The translations under genes and the position numbers were made by a program. A stretch of DNA of 15,086 nt from positions 1-15,086 of the forward strand of contig JBKHJA010000063.1 in NCBI GenBank assembly GCA_046538375.1, read 5' to 3'. Positions 1 through 7,033 of this stretch are shown here, in pieces. Below the pieces are notes generated by a model. It made no database searches. It saw only the letters and a program-made list of their open reading frames with translations, and was not told the origin of the DNA. The stretch's first letter is position 1. The number at the start of each line of letters is the position of its first letter. Origin of the DNA: JBKHJA01 sp046538375 (lineage in GTDB: Bacteria > Acidobacteriota > Aminicenantia > Aminicenantales > Aminicenantaceae).

Positions 1-10
1 ATGATTTCTG

Positions 11-51
11 TATAATGCAGGTACGCCTGGATTATTCATGAATAATCCAGG
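11..51 (+). promoter_or_regulatory. TATAAT box followed by a 26-bp perfect palindrome
   Basis: A consensus TATAAT lies at 11-16; any -35 element would be outside the window. Ten bases further on, 26-51 is a perfect palindrome with arms CCTGGATTATT and AATAATCCAGG around a central CATG. If TATAAT is a real -10 box, transcription would start near 23 and the palindrome would cover about +3 to +28. That is a classic repressor-operator position, or it could form a stem at the RNA 5' end. No T-run follows in either direction, so a terminator is unlikely. The palindrome is certain; its function is inferred. Confidence 0.5.
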
Positions 52-74
52 TTAAATAAAGGAAAAAAATACTG

Positions 75-103
75 TTGAAAAGGACCATTGTTTTCTTTAT
101 AAA
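75..103 (+). promoter_or_regulatory. sigma70-like promoter for the gdh leader and gdh
   Basis: TTGAAA (75-80) and TATAAA (98-103) are separated by exactly 17 bases, each 5 of 6 to consensus. Transcription would start near 110, giving a 5' leader of about 90 bases before the mini-ORF at 203 and about 140 before gdh. The palindrome at 26-51 lies just upstream of this promoter. Confidence 0.55.
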
Positions 104-202
104 TAAAATAAGAAAACTCGAATATAGATAATCAGGATAGATAGTGATTTTGCTAGTTCAGAGCTTTATGGAAGAAGATTTTCTACCCAGGAGGTTTTCT
201 CA

Positions 203-253
203 ATGAATTTGAAAAAGTGGACGCAAAAGAAAAATCATAGGACGTTAAGATGA
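203..253 (+). CDS. 16-codon leader ORF translationally coupled to gdh
   Basis: The ORF encodes MNLKKWTQKKNHRTLR and then TGA. It has the best ribosome binding site of the region: AGGAGG at 189-194, 8 bases before the ATG. Its stop codon overlaps the gdh start in an ATGA quartet (250-253). The gdh ATG has no convincing site of its own, so ribosomes probably reach gdh by termination and re-initiation. The peptide is very basic and has no domain. A 12-codon ORF at 168-206 also ends in an ATGA overlap with this one, but lacks a ribosome binding site and is not called. Function is inferred from arrangement only; the alternative is a chance ORF. Confidence 0.45.
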   Translation: MNLKKWTQKKNHRTLR

Positions 254-1494
254 TAGAAGATTCCACGGCTAGGAAGGCTCAGAAACAACTCTATAAAGCA
301 GCCAAAGAAATAAGGCTTGACCATAATATGCTAAAAATCTTGGAGAAACCTACGCGGATATTGAAAGTGTCTCTCCCTATAAAATTGGATAATGGAAGAG
401 TTAAAGTCTTTACAGGATTTCGATGTCAATACAACATTGCCAAAGGTCCGGCCAAGGGGGGTGTCCGTTATCATCCTGAAGTGACAGAGGAAGAAGTGGT
501 AGCTTTGGCAGCATGGATGACGTGGAAATGTTCACTTATGGATTTGCCGTACGGGGGCGCCAAAGGAGGCATCATCTGCGATCCCACAAAGCTTACTGAC
601 AGTGAGCTTGAAAGATTGACCAGGAGATATACCTCAGAAATCATGCCCATTCTAGGTCCTCATATAGATATTCCTGCTCCTGATGTCTATACAACTTCTA
701 GAACCATGGCCTGGATTATGGACACTTTTTCTATGATGAAAGGCTACACTGAGCCAAGGATTGTTACTGGAAAGCCTGAAATCTTGGGTGGATCCAAGGG
801 AAGAAGAGAAGCCACGGGAAGAGGTTTGGCTATTATCACCAGAGAATTTTTGAAAGCCATAAATAAAGATATTAAAGAGGTAAAAATAGGTATACAAGGA
901 TTTGGAAATGTAGGAGGGCATGCTGCGCTCTTCCTTTCCCAGATGGGAGCTAAAATTGTAGCTGTGTCCGATATCTCCGGTGCCCTTGTCGATCCCCATG
1001 GTCTAGATGTCCAAGGGCTTTTAGAGTGTGTGGAAAAGCATCAATGCGTGATAAAATTTCCGGGAAAGCGGATAGAGAAGGAAAAACTACTCTTTCAGGA
1101 TGTTGATATTCTTATCCCTGCAGCGCTGGAGAACCAGATCCATCGGAAAAATGCTGATAAAATCAGGGCAAAGATTATTATAGAAGGAGCAAACGGTCCC
1201 ACCACACCCGAAGCTGACGAACTGTTGAAAAAAAAGGGAATTCATGTGATTCCTGATATTTTGGCCAACGCAGGAGGAGTTGTGGTCAGCCACTTGGAGT
1301 GGGTTCAGGCTTTGAGCGGCATTTTCTGGGATGAAGAAAAAGTCAACACAGAACTGGAGCGAAAAATGGTGAAGGCCTTTCAAGAAGTCTGGGAAGTTGC
1401 TTCAAAAAGGAGAGTTTCTCTTCGGTGCGCAGCATATATTGTGGCTGTAGAGAGAATTGCTGAGGTGTACAAATACAGGGGAATTTTTCCGTAA
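250..1494 (+). CDS. gdhA: Glutamate dehydrogenase (Glu/Leu/Phe/Val dehydrogenase family)
   Basis: This enzyme catalyses reversible oxidative deamination of glutamate to 2-oxoglutarate and ammonia in the cytoplasm. The 414 residues match the usual hexameric GDH length. Visible features are the KGPAKGGVRY segment (65-74), the catalytic lysine in LPYGGAKGG (K105), the PAPD aspartate (D145), the dinucleotide-binding GFGNVG (217-222) with an acidic D241 after the second strand, and NAGGVVVSHLEW (340-351). K69 and S347 sit where glutamate-specific members bind the side-chain carboxylate, which favours glutamate over leucine. D241 suggests NAD rather than NADP, which is weaker. The start follows the ATGA overlap with the leader ORF, and no strong site precedes it. 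The gene stands alone and nothing else follows in its transcript within 190 bases. Confidence 0.93.
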   Translation: MIEDSTARKAQKQLYKAAKEIRLDHNMLKILEKPTRILKVSLPIKLDNGRVKVFTGFRCQYNIAKGPAKGGVRYHPEVTEEEVVALAAWMTWKCSLMDLPYGGAKGGIICDPTKLTDSELERLTRRYTSEIMPILGPHIDIPAPDVYTTSRTMAWIMDTFSMMKGYTEPRIVTGKPEILGGSKGRREATGRGLAIITREFLKAINKDIKEVKIGIQGFGNVGGHAALFLSQMGAKIVAVSDISGALVDPHGLDVQGLLECVEKHQCVIKFPGKRIEKEKLLFQDVDILIPAALENQIHRKNADKIRAKIIIEGANGPTTPEADELLKKKGIHVIPDILANAGGVVVSHLEWVQALSGIFWDEEKVNTELERKMVKAFQEVWEVASKRRVSLRCAAYIVAVERIAEVYKYRGIFP

Positions 1495-1544
1495 AATTTC
1501 AGTCCCGGCCGTCTACTCTGTCAAACCAGAGAAAACCCAAATTT

Positions 1545-1574
1545 TTGAAAAGTCGGTGAGCGGTTCAGTTAAAA
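1545..1574 (+). promoter_or_regulatory. possible promoter of the sigma factor operon
   Basis: TTGAAA (1545-1550) and TTAAAA (1569-1574) lie 18 bases apart in the gap between gdh and the sigma gene. A weak imperfect hairpin overlaps it: AGCGG at 1559-1563 with CCGCT at 1591-1595, and CAGTT at 1566-1570 with AACTG at 1578-1582. ECF operons often have a self-recognised promoter as well, but no motif could be assigned. Confidence 0.3.
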
Positions 1575-1686
1575 TAAAACTGCTGTCAGGCCGCTTGATA
1601 AGATCAGAAAATGACGCACTCATCATCTAAAACAGGAAATCAGAATGCAACCATTTAAGAAAAGGAAGAGTTTAAAGGAGATGAGG

Positions 1687-2271
1687 ATGGATGAACAGGA
1701 GTTGGTGCGGAGGCTTAAACAAGGAGATGAACAGGCGTTTGAAGAAATCGTCAGGATTTACAAGGACAAAATAGTGAATTATCTGTGGTATCTAACCGGC
1801 GATTACCAGAAAGCTGTGGAATTGTCCCAGGAGGCTTTCATGAGGGTTTATTTCAAAGCCCGAAAATACAAGCCTATAGCTCCTTTTTCTTCCTGGATTT
1901 TTGCTATCGCTTCCAACCTGGCGAAATCCGAATTAAAAAAGATGAGGAGGATTTCTACAGTCCCCCTGGAGGCGGTTCAATATAAGATTCCAGAGTCCAG
2001 TTATTCTCATAGACATAAGGATTCAGATTTAGCCAGGGAATTAAAAAAGGCCTTGAACGCTCTGCCTCCGCGCTACAAAATTCCGGTCATCCTCAAAGAT
2101 ATAGAAGGATTTTCTCAGGAAGAGATCGCTCAGATATTGAAAAAGCCTCTGGGAACCATAAAAGCCAGAATCAGCCGAGGAAGAAAATATCTCAAAAAGG
2201 AACTGAAAAAATCTCGGGGTGAATCAAATTATTTATTAGAGAAGGAGGAGAAGGAATATGGAAGAGTTTAA
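1687..2271 (+). CDS. ECF (extracytoplasmic function) RNA polymerase sigma factor
   Basis: This is a sigma70-family subunit that directs RNA polymerase to a stress regulon, 194 residues long and typical of ECF sigmas. Region 2 covers about 15-85, with core-binding and -10 recognition segments around the LSQEAFMRVY motif (46-55). Region 4 covers about 115-172, with the helix-turn-helix in GFSQEEIAQILKKPLGTIKA (141-160). Regions 1.1 and 3 are absent. I chose the ATG at 1687 because AAAGGAG (1674-1680) ends 6 bases before it and the protein then begins at the family's usual MDEQELVRRLKQGDEQAFEE. A longer form from 1645 has a weaker site. The next gene overlaps by 14 bases and encodes a membrane protein, the normal sigma/anti-sigma arrangement. 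The subgroup is not assigned. Confidence 0.9.
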   Translation: MDEQELVRRLKQGDEQAFEEIVRIYKDKIVNYLWYLTGDYQKAVELSQEAFMRVYFKARKYKPIAPFSSWIFAIASNLAKSELKKMRRISTVPLEAVQYKIPESSYSHRHKDSDLARELKKALNALPPRYKIPVILKDIEGFSQEEIAQILKKPLGTIKARISRGRKYLKKELKKSRGESNYLLEKEEKEYGRV

Positions 2272-2650
2272 TGTTTTGAAAAATTTAGATCGGGTCAAAG
2301 CTCCTCCTGGATTTGAACAGAAAATGATGGCCCAGCTTTCTGTCCAGAAAAGACAGATAAAAGCCAGACATTTCCGCCTTTCCTTGGCTGGAGCCTTCAG
2401 CGCTGTGGTGGTTTTGTTGGTGGTCGTCGACTTTTTCATCTTTCCCCAGAAAGGGCTGATCCGATGGGTGGGATTGGAGAAAGGAACTTCTGATATTGAA
2501 GGAAGAGAGATGATTAGAGAAAGCGACTACATTCCCATCATTGAATCTGTCGATTATTCAGGGGAAATCCGAAGCATTTCCCAGGAACCTTCCACCATTT
2601 ATATACTGGAACAAGTCTCCGATGAAACCAGCGCTTACATCAAATATTAA
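2258..2650 (+). CDS. single-span membrane protein, probable anti-sigma factor
   Basis: The protein has 130 residues: a cytoplasmic N-terminal part (1-40) with a short APPGFEQKMMAQL segment, one transmembrane helix (about 42-63, rich in Val, Leu and Phe), and an extracytoplasmic acidic tail (64-130). AAGGAGG at 2242-2248 lies 9 bases before the ATG. The start overlaps the end of the sigma gene by 14 bases, implying coupled expression. Topology and position match anti-sigma factors that hold an ECF sigma at the membrane. No zinc-binding HxxxCxxC motif is visible, so it is not a ZAS-type anti-sigma, and the N-terminal part is short for a full anti-sigma domain. The role is inferred from context; it could instead be a small accessory membrane protein. 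Confidence 0.6.
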   Translation: MEEFNVLKNLDRVKAPPGFEQKMMAQLSVQKRQIKARHFRLSLAGAFSAVVVLLVVVDFFIFPQKGLIRWVGLEKGTSDIEGREMIRESDYIPIIESVDYSGEIRSISQEPSTIYILEQVSDETSAYIKY

Positions 2651-2663
2651 GGAGGATCAAGAA

Positions 2664-4328
2664 ATGAACACCAAGATTAAAATCATTGTCTTTCTGGTCC
2701 TGTTTCTGTTTGTCCTCTTTTTCAGCCTCCATGCTAGGCCTGTTTCAGGCATAGCTGACAATGATCAGGATATACAGGAGATAACCAAGAAAGTTTTTCC
2801 TTCCGTGGTCCGGGTGGAAGCCCGGAACTGGACCCGAAAAGTGGCCACTGGAGTGGTGATAGACAAAGGCGGCTACATCTTGACCACGGCTCTTGTTTCT
2901 CCTCAGGAAGAGGAAATATTTGTGACCACTTCTGAAGGTGAAAAGATCAAGGCGGAATTCCTGGGTATGGATCCGGTGACTCATCTGGCCCTTATTTGGG
3001 CTGAAAAGAAAGACCTGCCTCCCATTAAACGGGGGAAAGCCAAAGATCTTTCTCCAGGAGCCTGGGTTGGGATAGTCTGCATATCTCCAGAGAATAATCC
3101 GGCTGTGACTCAGGGTATCGTCAGTTCCGTTTCTCCCCATTTTCCTTATAATCTTCGTTTGAATGTGTGGGTTTTCCCCGGTGCCAGTGGAAGCCCTGTG
3201 GTCGACGGGAAAGGCAACATGGTGGGGCTGCTGCGGGGAATTTATGCTGAAGACAAGCCCGTGTTTTTCGAATTCAGAGAGAAAGAATTGGTGGGATCTG
3301 GTTATGTGTTCAGCCGGGCCGAGGCTCCTTCTTCTGGAATGGCCCTGGCGGTTCCTGTGGCTGTGGTGGAAGAGATTTTCACTGAGATAAAAAAGAAAGG
3401 CAAGGTGGGCAGAGGATGGCTGGGTGTTTCTATTGCAGAGAACGAAGAGGGAAGAGTGGAGATCATACGGGTGGAAGAGAAAAGCCCGGCGGAGCTGGCC
3501 AAGCTGAGAGAAGGAGATGTGATTCTTGAATTCGAAGGAAAAGAAGTGACCAGCACAGAGATGCTGGCCACGGAAATAAGAAAAAGAAAGCCGGGAGAAA
3601 GCGTGTCATTAAAGATTGAAAGAGAAGGAGACACAAAAAATATCAAGGCGAAGCTCGGCGAGTATTCGAAAAGGGATATCAGACGGGAGCTGGAGCTGAA
3701 GTTCCCTCGGCTCTTTCCTCCTGAACCGCCCCAACCCCCAGAGCCGCCTGCCCGTCCTTTTGTAAAGAAATTCACTGAAAGATGGGAAAGCAGAAAATAC
3801 ATCGGTGTTTACCTGGAGGAACTCAACAGAGAGCTTTCTGAATATTTTGGCCTGGAAGAAGGCACCGGGCTTTTGGTTTCCAGAGTAACCGAAGACAGCC
3901 CCGCCGCCAAGGCAGGGCTGAAAGTCGGAGATGTGATCATAAAAGCGGATGGCCAGCGGGTGGAAAGTGTCAGAGAATTGAGTGAGTTGATTCAGGATAA
4001 AGAAAAAGGAGATAAGATTGAAATAGAATTCCTGAGAGATAAGAAGAAAAAGTCTATCCAGGTGGAAATCGAAGAAGAAAAAAGAGGCCGATATTTTTAC
4101 TTTTCCAGAAACGGGGATAAGTACGCTGATGTTTGGGATGAATTCAAAGAAAATTGGGAGCGTCAGTACCAGGAATTCCAGGATCGCTACCAGGATGATC
4201 TGAAAAAAAGCATGGAGAAGCTGAACAAGGAATTTAAAAAGATATCCAAAGAACTGGCCAGGGAAGGCGAAACAGCCGCCCGCCGGCTGAGGGATTATCT
4301 CAGAAGGAGTAAGGCCATCACCATATAA
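2664..4328 (+). CDS. HtrA/DegP-like exported protein with two PDZ domains, catalytically degenerate
   Basis: The start at 2664 follows AAGGAGG (2649-2655) by 8 bases, giving 554 residues. An N-terminal hydrophobic segment (5-23) is a signal peptide or anchor. A trypsin-like fold aligns with DegP/HtrA over about 40-240, PDZ1 over about 247-330 (GRGWLGV), a proline-rich linker at 349-363, PDZ2 over about 377-470 (SPAAKAGLKVGDVI), and a charged, probably coiled-coil tail at 485-550. The nucleophile is kept in GASGSP (S175), but the usual TNxHVV is TTALVS, with Leu77 in place of catalytic His, and the usual TDLAVI is THLALI, with His107 in place of Asp. Proteolysis is therefore unlikely, and a PDZ-mediated chaperone, scaffold or sensor role fits better. 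It follows the anti-sigma-like gene by 13 bases, recalling algU-mucA-mucD operons, and may report envelope stress. It converges on trmH with 4 bases between stops. Confidence 0.85.
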   Translation: MNTKIKIIVFLVLFLFVLFFSLHARPVSGIADNDQDIQEITKKVFPSVVRVEARNWTRKVATGVVIDKGGYILTTALVSPQEEEIFVTTSEGEKIKAEFLGMDPVTHLALIWAEKKDLPPIKRGKAKDLSPGAWVGIVCISPENNPAVTQGIVSSVSPHFPYNLRLNVWVFPGASGSPVVDGKGNMVGLLRGIYAEDKPVFFEFREKELVGSGYVFSRAEAPSSGMALAVPVAVVEEIFTEIKKKGKVGRGWLGVSIAENEEGRVEIIRVEEKSPAELAKLREGDVILEFEGKEVTSTEMLATEIRKRKPGESVSLKIEREGDTKNIKAKLGEYSKRDIRRELELKFPRLFPPEPPQPPEPPARPFVKKFTERWESRKYIGVYLEELNRELSEYFGLEEGTGLLVSRVTEDSPAAKAGLKVGDVIIKADGQRVESVRELSELIQDKEKGDKIEIEFLRDKKKKSIQVEIEEEKRGRYFYFSRNGDKYADVWDEFKENWERQYQEFQDRYQDDLKKSMEKLNKEFKKISKELAREGETAARRLRDYLRRSKAITI

Positions 4329-4332
4329 GATT

Positions 4333-4917
4333 TTATCGGAGTTTCAGCCAGTCTTTCATGAATTTTCTGAATTCCTGAGGGGATAATCTTTTTTTTCCGT
4401 AGAAACCTTTTTCCTGCCTTTGTCTGATGGCCTCATACAGGATGATTCCCACAGAAACAGAGAGATTGAGACTCTGGACCATCCCTCTCATCGGAATCTT
4501 GATCACATAATCTGCCAGAGCCAGCGCTTCGGTGGATATCCCTTCAGATTCGTTGCCAAAAACAAGGGCCAGAGGCTGGGTGTAATCCAGGGCTGTATAA
4601 GGCAGAGCCTTCTTTTTCAGATGAGTGGCGGCGATCTTAAATCCTTTCTCCTTGAGGTCATGAAGACAGTGTTGAGTGGAGGTGTGGTGTTGAAAATGAA
4701 GCCATTTTTCGGCTCTGGTGGAGATGGCTTCGTTTATGGGAAAAGAGTCTGGTGACGAAGAGATGATGTCCACATAAAGGATTCCGGCGGCATCACAGGT
4801 TCTGACAACAGCGCTGGCATTATGGGTGTTTTTGACCTCTTCCAGGACCACTCTCAGGTCAGGCTGCCGCAGGGAGAGGACATTCTTGACCTTTTCTATT
4901 CTTTTTTTGGTAGGCAC
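4333..4917 (-). CDS. trmH: tRNA (guanosine-18-2'-O)-methyltransferase, SpoU/TrmH family
   Basis: This SPOUT-fold enzyme uses SAM to methylate the 2'-hydroxyl of G18 in the tRNA D-loop. Numbered from the GTG at 4917, it has 194 residues. It shows RQPDL and EEVKNTHNASAVVRT near the N-terminus (catalytic Arg39), motif 2 LVFGNESEGI (118-127) and motif 3 IPMRGMVQSLNLSVSVGIIL (141-160), the knotted SAM site. Spacing and wording follow Escherichia coli TrmH closely. The frame also opens at a TTG at 4953, which would add 12 residues that E. coli TrmH lacks. The GTG start places RQPDL at the family position, so I prefer it, although neither start has a clear ribosome binding site. It is the last gene of the minus-strand LPS operon. 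Other SpoU targets, such as rRNA, are less likely. Confidence 0.87.
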   Translation of the reverse strand: MPTKKRIEKVKNVLSLRQPDLRVVLEEVKNTHNASAVVRTCDAAGILYVDIISSSPDSFPINEAISTRAEKWLHFQHHTSTQHCLHDLKEKGFKIAATHLKKKALPYTALDYTQPLALVFGNESEGISTEALALADYVIKIPMRGMVQSLNLSVSVGIILYEAIRQRQEKGFYGKKRLSPQEFRKFMKDWLKLR

Positions 4918-4956
4918 AAAAAAAATAATAACAGAGAGGGTGGGGAAAGGCAAAAT

Positions 4957-5508
4957 TTAAAAGAGGAGCACTTTTGCGGCCATAAACAGCCAGAAAATGA
5001 TGGTTCCCACCAGGGCCCGGTATTCTTTATTTTTTTGGTAAATCCTCCAGCTGAATTTGTTTTTCTTAGAGGGAAGCGGTGGTCTGAGATGGGGAAAGAA
5101 GAAGGGAACTTTGTTTTTGTAGGTCTCGTATTCCTTTGGAAAAAGACTCTTCATTTTCTCCTTTTCCTTTTTCAGGATTAAGGGGTAGAAGAGAAGAAAA
5201 TAGGCGGTGAAGATTCCTCCCACCCACCAGGAGCAGGAGGCTGCCGCCATGCCGATTCCGATGATAAGATTGCCTAAATAGAGAGGATTTCTGGTAAAGC
5301 GGTAAGGGCCGCTGACCGTGAGTTCCTTTTCTTTTTTGAGGTAGCCGGAAGCCCACGCTCTGAGAAGAAGTCCTGATGAACTGATCCCCAATCCAGCCAG
5401 AAAAGAGGGCAGAGTGGGCTGGGCGAGAATAATGGCCAGAACAGTTCCCATCAACCCAGCCCTCACTCTCCATCTGTAAATTGTGCTTTCCAAATCCATT
5501 TTATCCAT
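4957..5508 (-). CDS. isoprenylcysteine carboxyl methyltransferase (ICMT)/PEMT-like membrane methyltransferase
   Basis: This is an integral membrane protein of 183 residues with several hydrophobic segments (about 17-50, 80-112 and 166-183). The family signature GPYRFTRNPLYLGN lies at 67-80. The C-terminal acidic/tyrosine segment KEYETYKNKVPFFFP (125-139) belongs to the SAM-binding part of bacterial ICMT-like enzymes. Members methylate lipids or small lipophilic substrates, and the substrate cannot be told from sequence. The ATG at 5508 overlaps the end of the heptosyltransferase gene by 8 bases. A second ATG at 5499 lies 9 bases from AAGGA and may be the real start, three residues later. Its place between a heptosyltransferase and trmH suggests co-expression with envelope genes but does not define a role in LPS. 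Confidence 0.78.
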   Translation of the reverse strand: MDKMDLESTIYRWRVRAGLMGTVLAIILAQPTLPSFLAGLGISSSGLLLRAWASGYLKKEKELTVSGPYRFTRNPLYLGNLIIGIGMAAASCSWWVGGIFTAYFLLFYPLILKKEKEKMKSLFPKEYETYKNKVPFFFPHLRPPLPSKKNKFSWRIYQKNKEYRALVGTIIFWLFMAAKVLLF

Positions 5509-6529
5509 TCCTTTCCAGCACTTGGAGGCTCAAAGAGGCCACTTCCTGGGGAGTGATTTTTTTAAGACACTCCAGGCTGGAACAGGTCCTCTTGTAGCAG
5601 TAGCTGCATTCCAGTTCATGAAAAGCCACTTTATCCTCAGGCCGGAATGGTCCGTTTCTTTGTGGATTGGTGGGACCAAACAGCCCTACCACAGGTCGGT
5701 TGAGGGCACAGGCAGCCTGAAGAGCAAAAGTGTCCCCGCTGATAAGGAGGGAAGCTTTCTTCAGTAAAGCCATGATTTCTTTCAATCTCAGAAAAGGGGC
5801 CAAAGGGATATGGGTTTTTTTGCTGATATCCAGAGCCATGGATTTTTCCTCTTCTGTGCCCCACAGCAGCAGGCCGAAAGTGTCTTTTCTTTTGAGGCTC
5901 TCGATCAGGCTGATCCACCGCTCAGGAAACCATCTCTTGGTCTGCCAGCCTGCCCCGATGTTAAACACAACCAATTTTTTCTGGGTATCATAAGCGATAC
6001 CTTTCAGCCTGCTGTCCATGAACTGGAGAAGTTCTTCGGGCAGACGAAGAGGAAATTCATATTTTTCCTCCTGCACTCCCACCAGATTGAGGAGCTTCAG
6101 GTTTTTGTTTATGACATGAATGGTTTCGGCAATCTCTGGAAGTCTTTCTGTATAAAATATGGAAGCTAAAGGTTCTCTCAGGTTTTTCCTGTGGAAGCCG
6201 ATCCTTTTTGACGCTGGGGAGAGAAAGGCCATGAAGCCGGATTTGACCAGTCCCTGAAAATCGACGGCTGTATCGCTGTGTGGGCTTAGTTCTTTTTTCA
6301 GCCGCCTTATCTCAGACCAGAATTCCTTTTTGTTTATCCGCCACCCAGCGGGCCTAACGGTGATGATGGAGTCAACGCCAGGGACAAGGTCCAGAATTTC
6401 TTTCCCTTTCTCCTCCACTGCCCAAGAGATCTTTTCCCGCGGAAAGTTCTTCCTTAAGGCAGAGAAGGCAGGCAGGGTGTGGATGATATCCCCCAGGGAG
6501 CTCAGTCTGATAATCAGAAAATTTTCCAT
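5501..6529 (-). CDS. waaC: lipopolysaccharide heptosyltransferase, GT9 family (WaaC-like)
   Basis: This glycosyltransferase moves heptose from ADP-heptose to the LPS inner core at the cytoplasmic face. It has 342 residues and two Rossmann-like halves. The N-terminal LSSLGDIIHTLPA (9-21) carries the family's catalytic Asp (D14), which fits heptosyltransferase I best. K198 in GWQTKRWFPERW matches the nucleotide-phosphate-binding lysine. The usual DTGxxHxA of the donor site reads DTFALQAA (266-273), with Phe for Gly and Gln for His, followed by the intact GPTNPQRNGPF (285-295). A four-cysteine stretch lies at 308-321, as seen in some GT9 members. The genes upstream make its donor sugar. The altered donor motif leaves exact donor and acceptor open, so the symbol marks the closest subfamily only. 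No ribosome binding site is evident before the ATG. Confidence 0.82.
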   Translation of the reverse strand: MENFLIIRLSSLGDIIHTLPAFSALRKNFPREKISWAVEEKGKEILDLVPGVDSIITVRPAGWRINKKEFWSEIRRLKKELSPHSDTAVDFQGLVKSGFMAFLSPASKRIGFHRKNLREPLASIFYTERLPEIAETIHVINKNLKLLNLVGVQEEKYEFPLRLPEELLQFMDSRLKGIAYDTQKKLVVFNIGAGWQTKRWFPERWISLIESLKRKDTFGLLLWGTEEEKSMALDISKKTHIPLAPFLRLKEIMALLKKASLLISGDTFALQAACALNRPVVGLFGPTNPQRNGPFRPEDKVAFHELECSYCYKRTCSSLECLKKITPQEVASLSLQVLERNG

Positions 6530-6539
6530 GATTTGAGGT

Positions 6540-7031
6540 TTAAACAGAGTTCGGATGTTTTATTCTGGCAGCGATGTGTTGAATGATTTGAGAGGTGGAT
6601 CTGACCTTAGGCCCTCCGGTGATAGCAGTGGTGCCTCCATAATCTCTTACCGTTTCCCGCTCAGGAACCGTGTCTTTGGTATAATCTGAACCCTTGGCAT
6701 GAATATCAGGGTGAAGGGCAAGGAGTACTTTTTTCACATTTTTTTCCCCGAACACCGTGATGTAATCCACCCATGAGAATGAAGAAAGAATTTCTATCCT
6801 CTCATTCCGGGGCAGGATAGGCCGGCCTTCTCCTTTGAGCTTCCGGATGGACGAGTCACTGTTGAGTGCTAAAACCAGGATATCTCCTTTTTTTCTGGAT
6901 TCTTTCAAGTATCTGATGTGTCCGATATGAATCAGGTCAAAACAGCCGTTGACCAGGACCACGGTTTTTCCTGTTCGCTTCTCCTGTTTTATTATTTTTT
7001 GGAGCGATGAGAGGGAATACAGTTTTTTCAA
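6540..7031 (-). CDS. rfaE2: D-glycero-beta-D-manno-heptose 1-phosphate adenylyltransferase
   Basis: This enzyme transfers AMP from ATP to heptose 1-phosphate, the adenylylation step of ADP-heptose synthesis. It corresponds to the C-terminal half of E. coli HldE and stands alone here with 163 residues. The cytidylyltransferase-fold signature NGCFDLIHIGHIRYL (28-42) holds the HxGH motif (H35-H38). It continues with LNSDSSIRKLKGEGRP (56-71), the AKGSDYTKDTVPE segment (112-124) and STSQII (145-150). The start is a TTG 2 bases after the kinase stop codon, with no ribosome binding site visible, so translation is probably coupled to the kinase. The heptosyltransferase follows after 10 bases. Confidence 0.9.
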   Translation of the reverse strand: MKKLYSLSSLQKIIKQEKRTGKTVVLVNGCFDLIHIGHIRYLKESRKKGDILVLALNSDSSIRKLKGEGRPILPRNERIEILSSFSWVDYITVFGEKNVKKVLLALHPDIHAKGSDYTKDTVPERETVRDYGGTTAITGGPKVRSTSQIIQHIAARIKHPNSV

Positions 7032-7033
7032 TT

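Noticed and set aside
2541..2663. 41-codon upstream extension of the HtrA-like reading frame
   Set aside because: It lies wholly inside the anti-sigma-like gene in another frame. The ATG at 2664 has an ideal AAGGAGG and begins a clear signal peptide.
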